Notes under the pieces: generated by a model
The model's database searches: none
What the model saw: only the letters and a program-made list of their open reading frames with translations
Told to the model about the DNA's origin: nothing
Part shown: piece after piece, positions 26,160 through 36,539 of the stretch
Numbering within the stretch: position 1 is the stretch's first letter
How the letters are laid out: every line of letters begins with the position of its first letter
From: Delftia tsuruhatensis NBRC 16741
Lineage (GTDB): Bacteria; Pseudomonadota; Gammaproteobacteria; Burkholderiales; Burkholderiaceae_C
Length of the DNA: 64,000 nucleotides
Assembly (NCBI RefSeq): GCF_001571325.1
Contig: NZ_BCTO01000026.1
Coordinates: forward strand, 1 to 64,000
Reading direction: 5' to 3'
Translations under genes and position numbers: made by a program

Positions 26160-26475
26160 GGTGGGGCTTTGGTCCGTAACGCCTTCAGGATGCGGTGTGG
26201 CCCTCGGTACAGCCATCGGGCCAACGCCTTCCTGTGCGTCGTAATACGCCTACCCTTCGCGCAGGCGCCCGGGCCGGCCCGCCGTCGCCCTGGCGCCCGC
26301 GCTCATGGCAGGGGAACAGGATCCGGCCCGGCCTTGCCGGCGAGCATTGGCTGGTACTGGGCGCCGGCCTGCTGGGCATGGGCTGGGCCCGGTTATGGAC
26401 TAGCGCGGCGCCTTGCTGATACTGAGATAAAGCCGGTCTTCCTGCCGCTGCCCGGCCATCGCCTCACGCTGGCGC
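26160..26475. other. Intergenic stretch, iron-enzyme gene to LacI gene
   Basis: About 315 bases, GC-rich. One + strand frame contains a short hydrophobic run (HWLVLGAGLLGMGWARLW at about 26340-26395) but no ribosome-binding site or continuation, so I do not call it. Must contain the promoter for the iron enzyme. No clear terminator for the LacI gene was seen. Confidence 0.4.
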
Positions 26476-27510
26476 TCAGCGCGCATCTTGGTGCCCACGC
26501 GTACTCCCCCTCCCCACCACCTCAAACCCCATATCCTGCGCGGCCACCGCCACGCCACCGGCCATGCGCGCAATCAGCGCCTCTGCGCCCAGGCGGCCGA
26601 TGGCGGCGCCGTCCACGCGCACGGTGGACAGGGCGGGCCAGGCGTCCAGCGCCAGGGCCTGGTCGCCAAAGCCCAGCACGCCGAATTCCTCTGGCATGCG
26701 CAGGCCCAGCGCGTGGGCGTGGGAGAGCACGCCTTGCGCCAGCGCATCGGAGCTGCAGAAGACGGCATCGACCTCCGGTGCCTGGGCGCGCAGGGCGCTC
26801 AGGGCATCGCGGCCACGGCCGGATTGGGGGATGGCTTCCGAGAAGACGATTTGCGCAGTAACCGGGGCACCGGCTTCTGCGGCGGCGCGGGTGAAGCCCA
26901 GGGCGCGGCGGGCGGCGCGGCTGTCATCGGCGCGCAGGATGGCCGGGCGCCGGTAGCCGCAGGCGGTCAGGTGGCGGAAGGCGGCGCGGCCCGCGTCTTC
27001 CTGCGAGAAGCCGACCACCATGTCCAGCGGATGGGGCTGGTAGTCCCAGAGTTCGACCACGGGCACGTCGGCATTGACCAGCAGGCGCCGCGTGCGGGCC
27101 GTGTGCTCGGTGCCGGTGAGCACGATGCCGTCCGGGCGGCGGCTGAGCATGGCGGCCAGCCAGGTTTCCTCATGCTCCGGGTCATAGCTGGAGATGCCCA
27201 GCGTGGTTTCATAGCGCTGCGCGGCCAGGGTGTGGATGAGCGCATCGAGCATGTCGGAAAACAGCGAGTGCCCCACCGAGGGCACGATGGCCGCCACCAG
27301 CCGCGTCTGGCGCGAGGTCAGCCCGCCCGCCAGGGAGTTGGGCACGTAGCCCGATTGCTCCACGGCCTGCGCCACGCGCAGCCGCGTGGCCTCGGCCACC
27401 AGTTCAGGCCGGTGCAGCGCGCGCGAGGCGGTGATGGGCGACACGCCGGCAATGCGGGCCAGGTCCTTGAGCGTGGGCGCATTGGCGTTGCGCAGGGTGC
27501 GGAGGGTCAT
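26476..27510 (-). CDS. LacI-family repressor of the adjacent sugar-acid operon
   Basis: A 344-residue regulator: HTH at residues 12-33 (TLKDLARIAGVSPITASRAL), hinge helix near 55-65, then a periplasmic-binding-protein-like effector domain. The effector domain looks closest to gluconate-repressor-type (GntR of the LacI family) proteins. It is divergent from the Bug receptor-aldolase-dehydratase operon, with 169 bases between starts. That gap holds one perfect and one imperfect copy of ATGATTGCGCAATCAT, a LacI-type operator with central CG. It likely represses both itself and the operon until a sugar acid or its breakdown product binds. Confidence 0.9.
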   Translation of the reverse strand: MTLRTLRNANAPTLKDLARIAGVSPITASRALHRPELVAEATRLRVAQAVEQSGYVPNSLAGGLTSRQTRLVAAIVPSVGHSLFSDMLDALIHTLAAQRYETTLGISSYDPEHEETWLAAMLSRRPDGIVLTGTEHTARTRRLLVNADVPVVELWDYQPHPLDMVVGFSQEDAGRAAFRHLTACGYRRPAILRADDSRAARRALGFTRAAAEAGAPVTAQIVFSEAIPQSGRGRDALSALRAQAPEVDAVFCSSDALAQGVLSHAHALGLRMPEEFGVLGFGDQALALDAWPALSTVRVDGAAIGRLGAEALIARMAGGVAVAAQDMGFEVVGRGSTRGHQDAR

Positions 27511-27553
27511 GCGAGGCCTTTGCCTGGAATGGCGATGGAGAGGCGGCTTGAGG

Positions 27554-27569
27554 ATGATTGCGTGGTCAT
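27554..27569. promoter_or_regulatory. Imperfect LacI-type operator near the repressor start
   Basis: ATGATTGCGTGGTCAT at 27554-27569 keeps the left half and the outer right half of the perfect operator 93 bases away. It lies 44 bases upstream of the repressor start, suiting autoregulation. Confidence 0.5.
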
Positions 27570-27646
27570 GTTAACGATGATGTCCATCAGCACGGTCTGA
27601 TTTTTTCCCCTCGTACGTCCGAATGGAGAGCGCTGCCTTTGCTTGA

Positions 27647-27664
27647 AATGATTGCGCAATCATT
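27647..27664. promoter_or_regulatory. Perfect LacI-type operator before the Bug gene
   Basis: AATGATTGCGCAATCATT is a perfect 18-bp palindrome with a central CG step, as LacI/GntR-type operators have. It ends 15 bases before the Bug start, directly upstream of the AAGAGGAG ribosome-binding site, so a bound repressor would block transcription of the operon. Confidence 0.75.
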
Positions 27665-27679
27665 CAAGAGGAGACCACC

Positions 27680-28684
27680 ATGCGCCCTTCGCTCTCCAAC
27701 CGCCGCAGCGCCATGGCGCGCCTGCTGGCTGCAGCCCTGGCTCCGGCCCCGATGCCGGCCCCGGCACACGCCCAGGCCCAGGCTGCCTGGCCGGTCAGGC
27801 CGATCACGCTGGTGATTCCCTTCCCTCCTGGTGGCCAGACCGATGTGGTGGGCCGGCTGGTGGGAGAGCGCCTGTCGCAGCGCCTGGGTCAGCCCGTGGT
27901 GGTGGAGAACCGGCCCGGCGTGAATGGCTCGCTGGCCTCCGAGGCCGTGGCGCGGGCGCGGGCCGATGGCTACGCGCTGGTGATTGGCGGGCCGGGCACG
28001 CATGCCATCAACCAGCTGGTCAATCCCAACGTGAAGTACGACACGCGGCGGGATTTCACGCATATTGCCATGCTGGGGCGCGTGCCCATGCTGCTGCTGG
28101 CCTCGCCCAGGCTGAAGGTCGCTTCGGTGGCCGATGTGGTGGCCCTGGCCCAGGCCAGCCCCGGCACGGTGAATGTGGCGCTGACGGGCATTGGCTCGTC
28201 CAGCCATGTGACGACGGAGCTGCTGCGCCAGGCGGCCGGCGTGAGCTTCAACAACGTTCCCTACAAGGGCGATGTGCCCGCCATGACCGATGTGATGGGC
28301 GGCCAGGCAGACCTGCTGTTCGTGCCCGCCACCTCGGCCGTGGGCTTTGCGCAGGCGGGCAAGCTGCGTGCGCTGGCCGTGGCAGGCGAGCGGCGTCTGG
28401 CGGCCCTGCCCGATGTGCCCACCATGGCCGAGGCCGGCCAGCCGCAGGTCGTCAACTATTCATGGACCAGCCTGGCGGGGCCGCCGGGCATGCCGGCCGA
28501 TGTGGTGGAGCGGCTCAACCAGGCCTGCCAGTCCCTCCTGGCCGAGCCCGAGGTCATGGCCCGGCTGGCCGCCATGAGCAACGAGCCCACGCCGGGCACG
28601 CCCGCCCAGGCCGCCAGCTTCATCGCCGCCGAGGTGGCGCGCTGGAGCGAGGTGGTGCGCAAGGGAAACATCCAGGTCCAGTGA
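27680..28684 (+). CDS. Bug-family periplasmic solute-binding protein (TctC-like)
   Basis: A 334-residue extracytoplasmic receptor. A Sec signal peptide ends near AHAQAQA (residues about 29-35). The family signatures follow: WPVRPITLVIPFPPGGQTDVVGR and VVENRPGVNGSLASEAVARA (these bind carboxylates via backbone contacts), then VPYKGDVPAMTDVMGGQADL. AAGAGGAG precedes the ATG. Bug proteins bind organic acids in the periplasm; here the ligand is likely the sugar acid degraded by the two downstream enzymes. No TctA/TctB membrane partners are adjacent, which is common for Bug genes in this family of bacteria. Confidence 0.93.
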   Translation: MRPSLSNRRSAMARLLAAALAPAPMPAPAHAQAQAAWPVRPITLVIPFPPGGQTDVVGRLVGERLSQRLGQPVVVENRPGVNGSLASEAVARARADGYALVIGGPGTHAINQLVNPNVKYDTRRDFTHIAMLGRVPMLLLASPRLKVASVADVVALAQASPGTVNVALTGIGSSSHVTTELLRQAAGVSFNNVPYKGDVPAMTDVMGGQADLLFVPATSAVGFAQAGKLRALAVAGERRLAALPDVPTMAEAGQPQVVNYSWTSLAGPPGMPADVVERLNQACQSLLAEPEVMARLAAMSNEPTPGTPAQAASFIAAEVARWSEVVRKGNIQVQ

Positions 28685-28704
28685 ACAGCTTCAGGAGAGT
28701 CCCC

Positions 28705-29562
28705 ATGAGCATGCTGCCCGCCAATACGTTCAAGCGCGCGCTGCGCGAAGGCCGCCCGCAGATCGGCCTGTGGTCCACCATTCCCTCCCCCTTTGTCTGC
28801 GAGATGATCGGCGGCGCGGGCTACGACTGGGTGCTGCTCGATACCGAGCACACGCCCACCGACGTGCCGCTGATGCTGGGCCAGCTGCAGGCCGTGGCCG
28901 CCGCCCTGCCCGCACCGGGCGCCCTGCCCGTGCATGCCGTGGTGCGGCCCGCCTGCAACGATGCGGTGCTGATCAAGCGCTACCTGGACCTGGGCGCCCA
29001 GTCCCTGCTGCTGCCCTTTGTGCAGAACGCGCAGCAAGCGCGGGATGCCGTGCGCGCCATGCGCTATGCACCCCAGGGCATGCGCGGCATGGGCGGTTCC
29101 ACTCGCGCGGCCAACTTCGGGCGCACGGCCGACTATGTGGCACGTGCGGCCGACGAGCTGTGCCTGCTGGTGCAGGTGGAGACGGCCGAGGCGCTGGAGC
29201 AGATCGAGGCGATTGCGGCCGTCGATGGCGTGGACGGCATCTTCATCGGCCCCGCCGACCTGTCGGCCAGCCTGGGCTATCCGGGCCAGGCGCGCCACCC
29301 TGTGGTGAACCGGGCCATCGACCAGGCCATCGCCCGCATCCGCGCCTGCGGCAAGGCGCCGGGGATCCTGATGGTGGACGAGGCACGGGCGCGCGAATGC
29401 CTGGAGCTGGGCGCGCAGTTCGTGGCCGTGGCGCTGGACACGCTCTTGCTGCGCGACGGGCTGGATGCGGCGGCGGCGCGCTTCAGGAAAGGGCCGCTGG
29501 CCGCGAACCCGCCAGGGCCTGCATCCACTGCCGGCAGCTACCGAGGAGCCCCACAACCATGA
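28705..29562 (+). CDS. HpcH/HpaI-family aldolase
   Basis: A 285-residue class II pyruvate-type aldolase. Typical motifs are WSTIPSPFVCEMIGGAGYDW, LLDTEHTP (the His of the active site), VQVETAEALEQIEAI (metal-binding Glu) and GIFIGPADLSASLGYPG (metal-binding Asp). CAGGAGAG lies 7 bases before the ATG. The family cleaves 2-keto-3-deoxy acids to pyruvate plus an aldehyde. With the dehydratase next door (ATGA overlap at 29559-29562), it probably cleaves the keto-deoxy acid that enzyme makes. The C-terminus is about 20 residues longer than usual and Pro-rich. Confidence 0.9.
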   Translation: MSMLPANTFKRALREGRPQIGLWSTIPSPFVCEMIGGAGYDWVLLDTEHTPTDVPLMLGQLQAVAAALPAPGALPVHAVVRPACNDAVLIKRYLDLGAQSLLLPFVQNAQQARDAVRAMRYAPQGMRGMGGSTRAANFGRTADYVARAADELCLLVQVETAEALEQIEAIAAVDGVDGIFIGPADLSASLGYPGQARHPVVNRAIDQAIARIRACGKAPGILMVDEARARECLELGAQFVAVALDTLLLRDGLDAAAARFRKGPLAANPPGPASTAGSYRGAPQP

Positions 29563-31286
29563 CACGTTCCCCCGAATCCCTGCGCAGCGCACGCTGGTTT
29601 GCTCCCGATGATTTCCGCTCCTTCGGCCACCGCTCGCGCGTGCTGCAGATGGGCTATGGCTACGAGGACTGGATGGGCAAGCCCGTGATCGCCATCGTCA
29701 ACACCTGGAGCGATGCCAACCAGTGCCATGCCCACTTTCGGCAGCGCGTGGAAGACGTCAAGCGCGGCGTGCTGCAGGCCGGAGGATTTCCGCTGGAGCT
29801 GCCGGCCATCTCGCTGTCGGAAAGCATGGTCAAGCCCACGACCATGGTCTATCGCAACTTCCTGGCCATGGAGACGGAGGAGCTGCTGCGCAGCCACCCG
29901 GTGGATGGCGCCGTGCTCATGGGCGGCTGCGACAAGACCACGCCGGGGCTGACCATGGGGGCGATCTCCATGGGCCTTCCCTTCATCTACCTGCCGGCCG
30001 GCCCCATGCTGCGCGGCAACTGGAAGGGGCAGGTGCTGGGCTCGGGCTCGGACGCCTTCAAGTTCTGGGACGAACGCCGCGCCGGCCGGCTGGACGAGCA
30101 GGCCGGGCGCGAGATGGAAGCCGGCATTGCCCGCAGCCACGGCACCTGCATGACCATGGGCACGGCGGCCACCATGATGGGCATTGCCGAGGCCGTGGGC
30201 CTGGCGCTGCCGGGCGCTTCGTCCATTCCGGCCGCCGACGCCAACCACATCCGCATGAGCACCGACTGCGGCCGCCGCATCGTGCAGATGGTGTGGGAAG
30301 ACCTCACGCCCGCCCGCATGCTCACGCGTGCGCATTTCGAGAACGGCATTGCCTGCGCCATGGCCATGGGCTGCTCCACCAACGCCATCATTCACCTGAT
30401 CGCCATGTCGCGGCGCGCGGGCCATCCGGTCAGCCTCGATGACTTCGACGCCTTCAGCCGCCGCGTGCCCGTGATCGCCAACATCCGGCCCAGCGGCGAC
30501 CGCTATCTGATGGAGGATTTCTTCTATGCAGGCGGCCTGCGCGCCCTGCTGGAACGCATCCGCCCGCATCTGGACACCGGGGCCATGACGGTCAACGGCA
30601 AGACCCTGGGCGAGAACATTGCGGGCAGCCAGGTCCACCAGGACGACGTGATCCGCCCCCTGTCCCGCCCCATCTACGCCGAAGGGGCGCTGGCCGTGCT
30701 GCGCGGCAACCTGGCGCCGGACGGCGTGGTCATCAAGCCCAGCGCCTGCGCCCTGCACCTGCTGCGCCATACGGGGCGCGCCCTGGTGTTCGACGACTAC
30801 CCCAGCCTCAAGCAGGCCGTGGACGACCCCCATCTCGATGTGAACGGCGAAGACATCCTGGTGCTGCGCAACGCCGGCCCCAAGGGCGCGGGCATGCCCG
30901 AATGGGGCATGCTGCCCATTCCCACCAGGCTTCTCAAGCAAGGCGTGAAAGACATGCTGCGCCTGTCCGACGCCCGCATGAGCGGCACCAGCTACGGCGG
31001 CTGCCTGCTGCACTGCTCGCCCGAGTCCGCCGTGGGCGGGCCGCTGGCCCTGGTCAAGACGGGCGACCGCATCACGGTGGACGTGCCCGCCCGCCGCATC
31101 CACCTGGAAGTCAGCGACTCAGAACTCGCCACCCGCCGCGCCGCATGGACGCCCCCGCCCGCGCGCTACGAGCGCGGCTATGGCTGGCTGTTCGGCCGCC
31201 ATATCCTGCAGGCCAATGAGGGATGCGATTTTGATTTTCTGGAGACGGGCTTTGGGCGGGCTGTGCCGGAGCCGGATATTTTTTGA
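29559..31286 (+). CDS. IlvD/Edd-family sugar-acid dehydratase (L-arabinonate dehydratase-like)
   Basis: A 575-residue [2Fe-2S] dehydratase. The opening ARWFAPDDFRSFGHRSR is characteristic of the L-arabinonate/pentonate dehydratase branch rather than IlvD itself. Cluster cysteines are Cys56 (SDANQCH), Cys124 (GGCDKTTPG) and Cys197 (SHGTCMTMGT), at the spacing of the characterised Rhizobium enzyme; Lys126 is the likely carbamylated metal ligand. It removes water from an aldonic acid to give a 2-keto-3-deoxy acid. It overlaps the aldolase gene by 4 bases, so the two are coupled steps. The exact sugar acid cannot be told from sequence. Confidence 0.9.
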   Translation: MTRSPESLRSARWFAPDDFRSFGHRSRVLQMGYGYEDWMGKPVIAIVNTWSDANQCHAHFRQRVEDVKRGVLQAGGFPLELPAISLSESMVKPTTMVYRNFLAMETEELLRSHPVDGAVLMGGCDKTTPGLTMGAISMGLPFIYLPAGPMLRGNWKGQVLGSGSDAFKFWDERRAGRLDEQAGREMEAGIARSHGTCMTMGTAATMMGIAEAVGLALPGASSIPAADANHIRMSTDCGRRIVQMVWEDLTPARMLTRAHFENGIACAMAMGCSTNAIIHLIAMSRRAGHPVSLDDFDAFSRRVPVIANIRPSGDRYLMEDFFYAGGLRALLERIRPHLDTGAMTVNGKTLGENIAGSQVHQDDVIRPLSRPIYAEGALAVLRGNLAPDGVVIKPSACALHLLRHTGRALVFDDYPSLKQAVDDPHLDVNGEDILVLRNAGPKGAGMPEWGMLPIPTRLLKQGVKDMLRLSDARMSGTSYGGCLLHCSPESAVGGPLALVKTGDRITVDVPARRIHLEVSDSELATRRAAWTPPPARYERGYGWLFGRHILQANEGCDFDFLETGFGRAVPEPDIF

Positions 31287-31370
31287 AGCATGCAAATCAA
31301 TTCTTTCTTTCAGACTTCCCTATATGATGGAAAGATTTTTTGATCCACATTGCATCAGAATATTGAAACC

Positions 31371-31754
31371 GTGAAAGCAATTGAAAAGCAATTTTCCCAA
31401 TGGGTCGACGAAACACTTTCCGGCGATCTGCCAGAAGGAATCGCGGCATTCCACTTCAATCTGTATGACTCGCCCACATCGCACGAGCTCCAGATTGTGG
31501 GCTGCCCGACCTACGACCCGCAGGACCCGGACTGGGCGTGCGATGACATATTCATGTCCGACGACCCTCACTTCGAGTTGCCGCATGAAGTCGTGGGAAG
31601 CGAGTGGGATAAGGGACTTGCTGCTGCCAGGAAGCTGCTTGGCTCCTACGTGGCCTCGGAAGCGGCAGGAGCCCTTCGGCTGCGCCAGTCGCAAGCGGTG
31701 AGCGCCGGTTTTGTGGACGGAGAGCTTCACCTCATCTGGGCGCGAGAGGCGTAA
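31371..31754 (+). CDS. Hypothetical protein, acidic
   Basis: A protein of about 127 residues starting at GTG 31371 (TTG 31350 would add 7). It is acidic, with aromatic and Asp/Pro-rich patches (GCPTYDPQDPDWACDDIF, MSDDPHFELPHEVVGSEWDK) and a two-part alpha/beta look; no signal peptide or membrane segment. I do not recognise the family. Small acidic proteins of this kind are sometimes immunity proteins, but no toxin is adjacent. Base use at third positions is consistent with a real gene. Confidence 0.6.
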   Translation: MKAIEKQFSQWVDETLSGDLPEGIAAFHFNLYDSPTSHELQIVGCPTYDPQDPDWACDDIFMSDDPHFELPHEVVGSEWDKGLAAARKLLGSYVASEAAGALRLRQSQAVSAGFVDGELHLIWAREA

Positions 31755-32120
31755 TTGATGAATTCAGCTGGCGGGCAATAGATTTCATCCAAAAACTGGA
31801 ACCCTGGGCCTGCAAGCAAGGCAGGCCTGTATATGTATCCGCTTTTGCTGACGGCGCAGTCCTACATTGCCGTTGGTCTTTGTCGTGAATAGTGGCTCTG
31901 TTCTCAATAAGGATCGACCCAAAGAAGCCAATGAAATAGCCATATTCGATTGAATATTTCTTGGTCACAATCATTTGTGCAGAAGTATTTTCGATAGCTA
32001 TTTCCAATAGCGACTCGCCGTTTCCCAGTCCACGCGCACGCAATGCCCCCTGCCCTCCCGGGGCAGCAGCTTCCGTTGCCTTGCGCCGCCGTGGACCTCA
32101 ACCCAGAAGCAGAGGTGGCT
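31755..32120. other. Leader region of the aspT-aspD operon
   Basis: About 365 bases without a supported gene, AT-rich between 31,860 and 32,000, then GC-rich. Probably holds the aspT promoter. An open frame continues upstream of aspT from 32043 but its first 26 codons do not look like the transporter. No clear regulatory palindrome was seen. Confidence 0.45.
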
Positions 32121-33812
32121 GTGGACTTTCTCAGAAGCATCTTTCATCAGGCTCCGGAAATCGCGCTGTTTGCGGCCTTGGCGCTCGGTTACTGGGTGGG
32201 CAAGTTCAGGTTCGGGTCGTTCCAGCTGGGGGGCGTGGCGGGGTCGCTGCTGGCGGCGGTGCTGATCAGCCAGGTGGGGGTGACCATTGATTCGGGCATC
32301 AAGGCGGTGCTGTTTGCGCTGTTCATCTATGCCGTGGGCTTCGAGAGCGGGCCGCAGTTCTTCCGCTCGCTGGGTCGGCAATCGGTCAAGGAGATCCTGA
32401 TGGCCCTGGTGGTGGCCGTGTCGGGGCTGGTCACGGTGGTGGTGATCGCGCGGGTGTTCCATCTGGACAAGGGGCTGGCGGCGGGGCTGGCCGCTGGCGG
32501 GCTGACGCAGTCGGCCATCATCGGCACGGCGGGCTCGGCCATCGAGAAGCTGGGGCTGGCGCCCGGCGAGGTGCAGCGCATGCAGGCCAATGTGGCCATC
32601 GGCTATGCGGTGACCTATATCTTCGGCTCCTTCGGCGCCATCATCATGTGCGTGAACGTGCTGCAGTGGCTGACGGGCCGCAAGATCCGCGAGGACGCGA
32701 TCCAGGCCGAGCAGGAGCTGCTCAAGGGCGTGCGCGTGTACGGAACCGGCGAGTCACCGGCCGTGCCGGATCTGGTGGGGCGCATTTTCCGCGTGGGACA
32801 GGCGGGCCGCACCGTGGCGGAGCTGGAGGCCAGCGCCACCGCCAACGGCGGCACGGTGACGGTGGAGCGCATACAGCGCAGGAACGCGATGGTGGGCGTG
32901 GACGGCAGCCTGGCGCTGGAAGCCGGCGACATCATCTTGCTGGTGGGCCGGCGCGCGGCCGTGGTGGCGCTGGGCGCCTCGGTGGGCGAGGAGCTGCAGG
33001 GCGCCGAGGGCATGGACGTGGTGATGGTGCGGCGCGACGTGGCCATCTCCAACAACCAGTACCTGAACCGCAGCGTGAAGGACATCCTGGACAGCCTGTC
33101 GCAGGAGTTCAAGCACGGCGTGTACGCAGTGGCGCTGATGCGCGCGGGCACGCCGGTGCCGATTGCGCCGGCCACCATGGTCATGCCGGGCGATGTGGTG
33201 ACGCTGTTCGGCACGCCGCAGGATGTGCAAAAGGCTGCGCAGTCGGTGGGCCCCATCATCGTTCCCAGCGACAAGACGGACTTTGTCTTCCATGGCCTGG
33301 GCATCACGGTGGGCCTGCTGATCGGGCTGCTGGTGCTGCGCCTGGGCTCCATTCCCATCACGCTGGGCAGCGGCGGCGGCGCCCTGCTGGCGGGCCTGCT
33401 GTTCGGCTGGTGGCGCAGCCGCAAGCACACCTTCGGCAACATGCCCACGGCCGCCTCCACGCTGCTGCGCGACCTGGGCCTGGCCGGCTTCGTGGCCATG
33501 GTGGGTCTGCAGTCGGGCCAGCAGGCCGTGACCACGGTGATGCAGCAGGGCCTGACGCTGTTCCTGCTGGGTGTGGTGGTGACCATCGTGCCGCTGCTGA
33601 TCGCCATGCTGTTCGGCAAGTACGTGCTGCGCTATGACAACGTGGCCGTGTTCGCGGGCTCGCTGTCCGGGGCGCGCAGCGCCAACCCGGCGTTTGGCGA
33701 GATTCTGGACAAGGCCGGCAACTCGATTCCCACGGCACCGTTCGCGATCACCTATGCGCTGGCCAATGTGTTCCTCACATTGCTGGGCCCGCTGGTCATC
33801 GCCTTTGCCTGA
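32121..33812 (+). CDS. aspT: Aspartate:alanine antiporter AspT
   Basis: A 563-residue AspT/YidE-type transporter: about five hydrophobic helices, two cytoplasmic RCK_C-like domains (around ILLVGRRAAVVALG and GDVVTLFGTPQDVQKAAQ), then five more helices with the GSLSGARSANPAFG signature. It exchanges external L-aspartate for internal L-alanine across the inner membrane. Coupled to AspD it exports a proton-consuming decarboxylation product and so builds proton motive force. GTG 32121 has AGAGG 5 bases upstream and begins right before the first helix; GTG 32115 and ATG 32043 are alternatives. aspD follows 64 bases downstream. Confidence 0.92.
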   Translation: MDFLRSIFHQAPEIALFAALALGYWVGKFRFGSFQLGGVAGSLLAAVLISQVGVTIDSGIKAVLFALFIYAVGFESGPQFFRSLGRQSVKEILMALVVAVSGLVTVVVIARVFHLDKGLAAGLAAGGLTQSAIIGTAGSAIEKLGLAPGEVQRMQANVAIGYAVTYIFGSFGAIIMCVNVLQWLTGRKIREDAIQAEQELLKGVRVYGTGESPAVPDLVGRIFRVGQAGRTVAELEASATANGGTVTVERIQRRNAMVGVDGSLALEAGDIILLVGRRAAVVALGASVGEELQGAEGMDVVMVRRDVAISNNQYLNRSVKDILDSLSQEFKHGVYAVALMRAGTPVPIAPATMVMPGDVVTLFGTPQDVQKAAQSVGPIIVPSDKTDFVFHGLGITVGLLIGLLVLRLGSIPITLGSGGGALLAGLLFGWWRSRKHTFGNMPTAASTLLRDLGLAGFVAMVGLQSGQQAVTTVMQQGLTLFLLGVVVTIVPLLIAMLFGKYVLRYDNVAVFAGSLSGARSANPAFGEILDKAGNSIPTAPFAITYALANVFLTLLGPLVIAFA

Positions 33813-33822
33813 TCACCCCTGA

Positions 33823-35472
<1,650 letters not shown>

Positions 35473-35487
35473 GCCCTGCGCACAAGG

Positions 35488-35519
35488 CCCGCACGGCTCA
35501 TCGCCCGCACGGCTCATCG
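35488..35519. repeat. 16-bp tandem duplication over the DMT stop codon
   Basis: CCCGCACGGCTCATCG occurs twice in direct succession (35488-35503 and 35504-35519). The second copy includes the stop codon of the - strand DMT gene, so the duplication leaves the protein unchanged. Confidence 0.8.
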
Positions 35520-36452
35520 CAGCTGTCGGGCCTTGACCACCAGCAGCGCCCCGGCCATCAGGCCCACACCGGCCAGTTGCACGGCGTCCAGCGCACGCCC
35601 GTAGACGGCCCAGTCCAGCACGATGGCCGTCAACGGATAGACGTACTGCAGCACGGCGATGCGGCCCAGCGTGAGGCGGGCCATGCCCGCAAAGAGAATG
35701 GCGTAGGCCAGGCCGGTGTGCAGCACACCCAGCCCTGCCAGCCAGGCCCAGGATGACGGCGCCTGCGGCCAGCCATGAACCAGCGGCACCCACAGCAGCA
35801 GCACGGTGCCGACCGCGCATTGCCACCAGGCCAGCGCAAACGGCGTGACCACTTTCTCGGTCTTGGCCAGGATGGTCACGGCTGCATAGCACAGCGAGCC
35901 GGCCAGGCACATCAGCAGTCCGGACACATGGTCCGGTCCCCAGGCCGCCGCATCGCCACCCAGCAGCCCCGTGGTCAACACCAGTCCCAGCAACGCCGCC
36001 AGCATGGCCACCGCCTGCCGTGGCGCCACGGCCTCGCGCAGCACCAGGGTGCCGAACAGCATGATCCACACCGGCTGGATGTGGAACACGATGGTGGCCA
36101 CGCCAATGGAGGTGCGCGGTATGGCGGCAAAGAACAGCGCCCAGTTCAGCACCATGAGGACGCCGGTGGCCGCCACCACCGGCCAGCTCCTGCCGCGCAC
36201 GCGCAACTCCCGCACGCGGCCCGTGGCCAGCCCCCAGGCCAGCAGCGCCAGGGCACCGAAGGCGCAGCGGAACAGCACAGTGACCAGCGGATGCTGTCCG
36301 GCCTCCTGCACGAACACGCCCACGGTGCCCAGCAGCACGCCGCCCGCGATCATCAGCCACTGGCCGCGTGTCTCCTGCGCTGTGGGAGCGGCTTGTGCGG
36401 TCGCGGCGGAGGCTAGGGATGCGGCCTGTAAGGAATGGGTTCTGTCTTGCAT
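35514..36452 (-). CDS. EamA/DMT-family exporter
   Basis: A 312-residue protein with ten hydrophobic helices arranged as two EamA repeats (first around MIAGGVLLGTVGVFVQEAG, second around LMCLAGSLCYAAVTILAK). Typical motifs are FRCAFGALALL and the YVYPLTAIVLDWAVYG end of the second repeat. It is an inner-membrane exporter of amino acids or metabolites in relatives. ATG 36452 gives the family's length; the frame extends upstream over the intergenic region only. It is divergent from a LysR regulator that probably controls it. Confidence 0.85.
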   Translation of the reverse strand: MQDRTHSLQAASLASAATAQAAPTAQETRGQWLMIAGGVLLGTVGVFVQEAGQHPLVTVLFRCAFGALALLAWGLATGRVRELRVRGRSWPVVAATGVLMVLNWALFFAAIPRTSIGVATIVFHIQPVWIMLFGTLVLREAVAPRQAVAMLAALLGLVLTTGLLGGDAAAWGPDHVSGLLMCLAGSLCYAAVTILAKTEKVVTPFALAWWQCAVGTVLLLWVPLVHGWPQAPSSWAWLAGLGVLHTGLAYAILFAGMARLTLGRIAVLQYVYPLTAIVLDWAVYGRALDAVQLAGVGLMAGALLVVKARQLR

Positions 36453-36510
36453 GGCCACGATCGTCTCGTGGCAGCAAATTCTCGTAAAGCAAATAGTTTG
36501 CAGGTTTAGT

Positions 36511-36525
36511 ATTCGATATTCGAAT
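36511..36525. promoter_or_regulatory. LysR-type T-N11-A box
   Basis: ATTCGATATTCGAAT is an inverted repeat (ATTCGA-TAT-TCGAAT) that fits the T-N11-A consensus. It lies between the divergent DMT and LysR genes and ends two bases before the first possible LysR ATG, a normal place for the regulator's own site. Confidence 0.55.
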
Positions 36526-36539
36526 CCATGGAGCATGCC

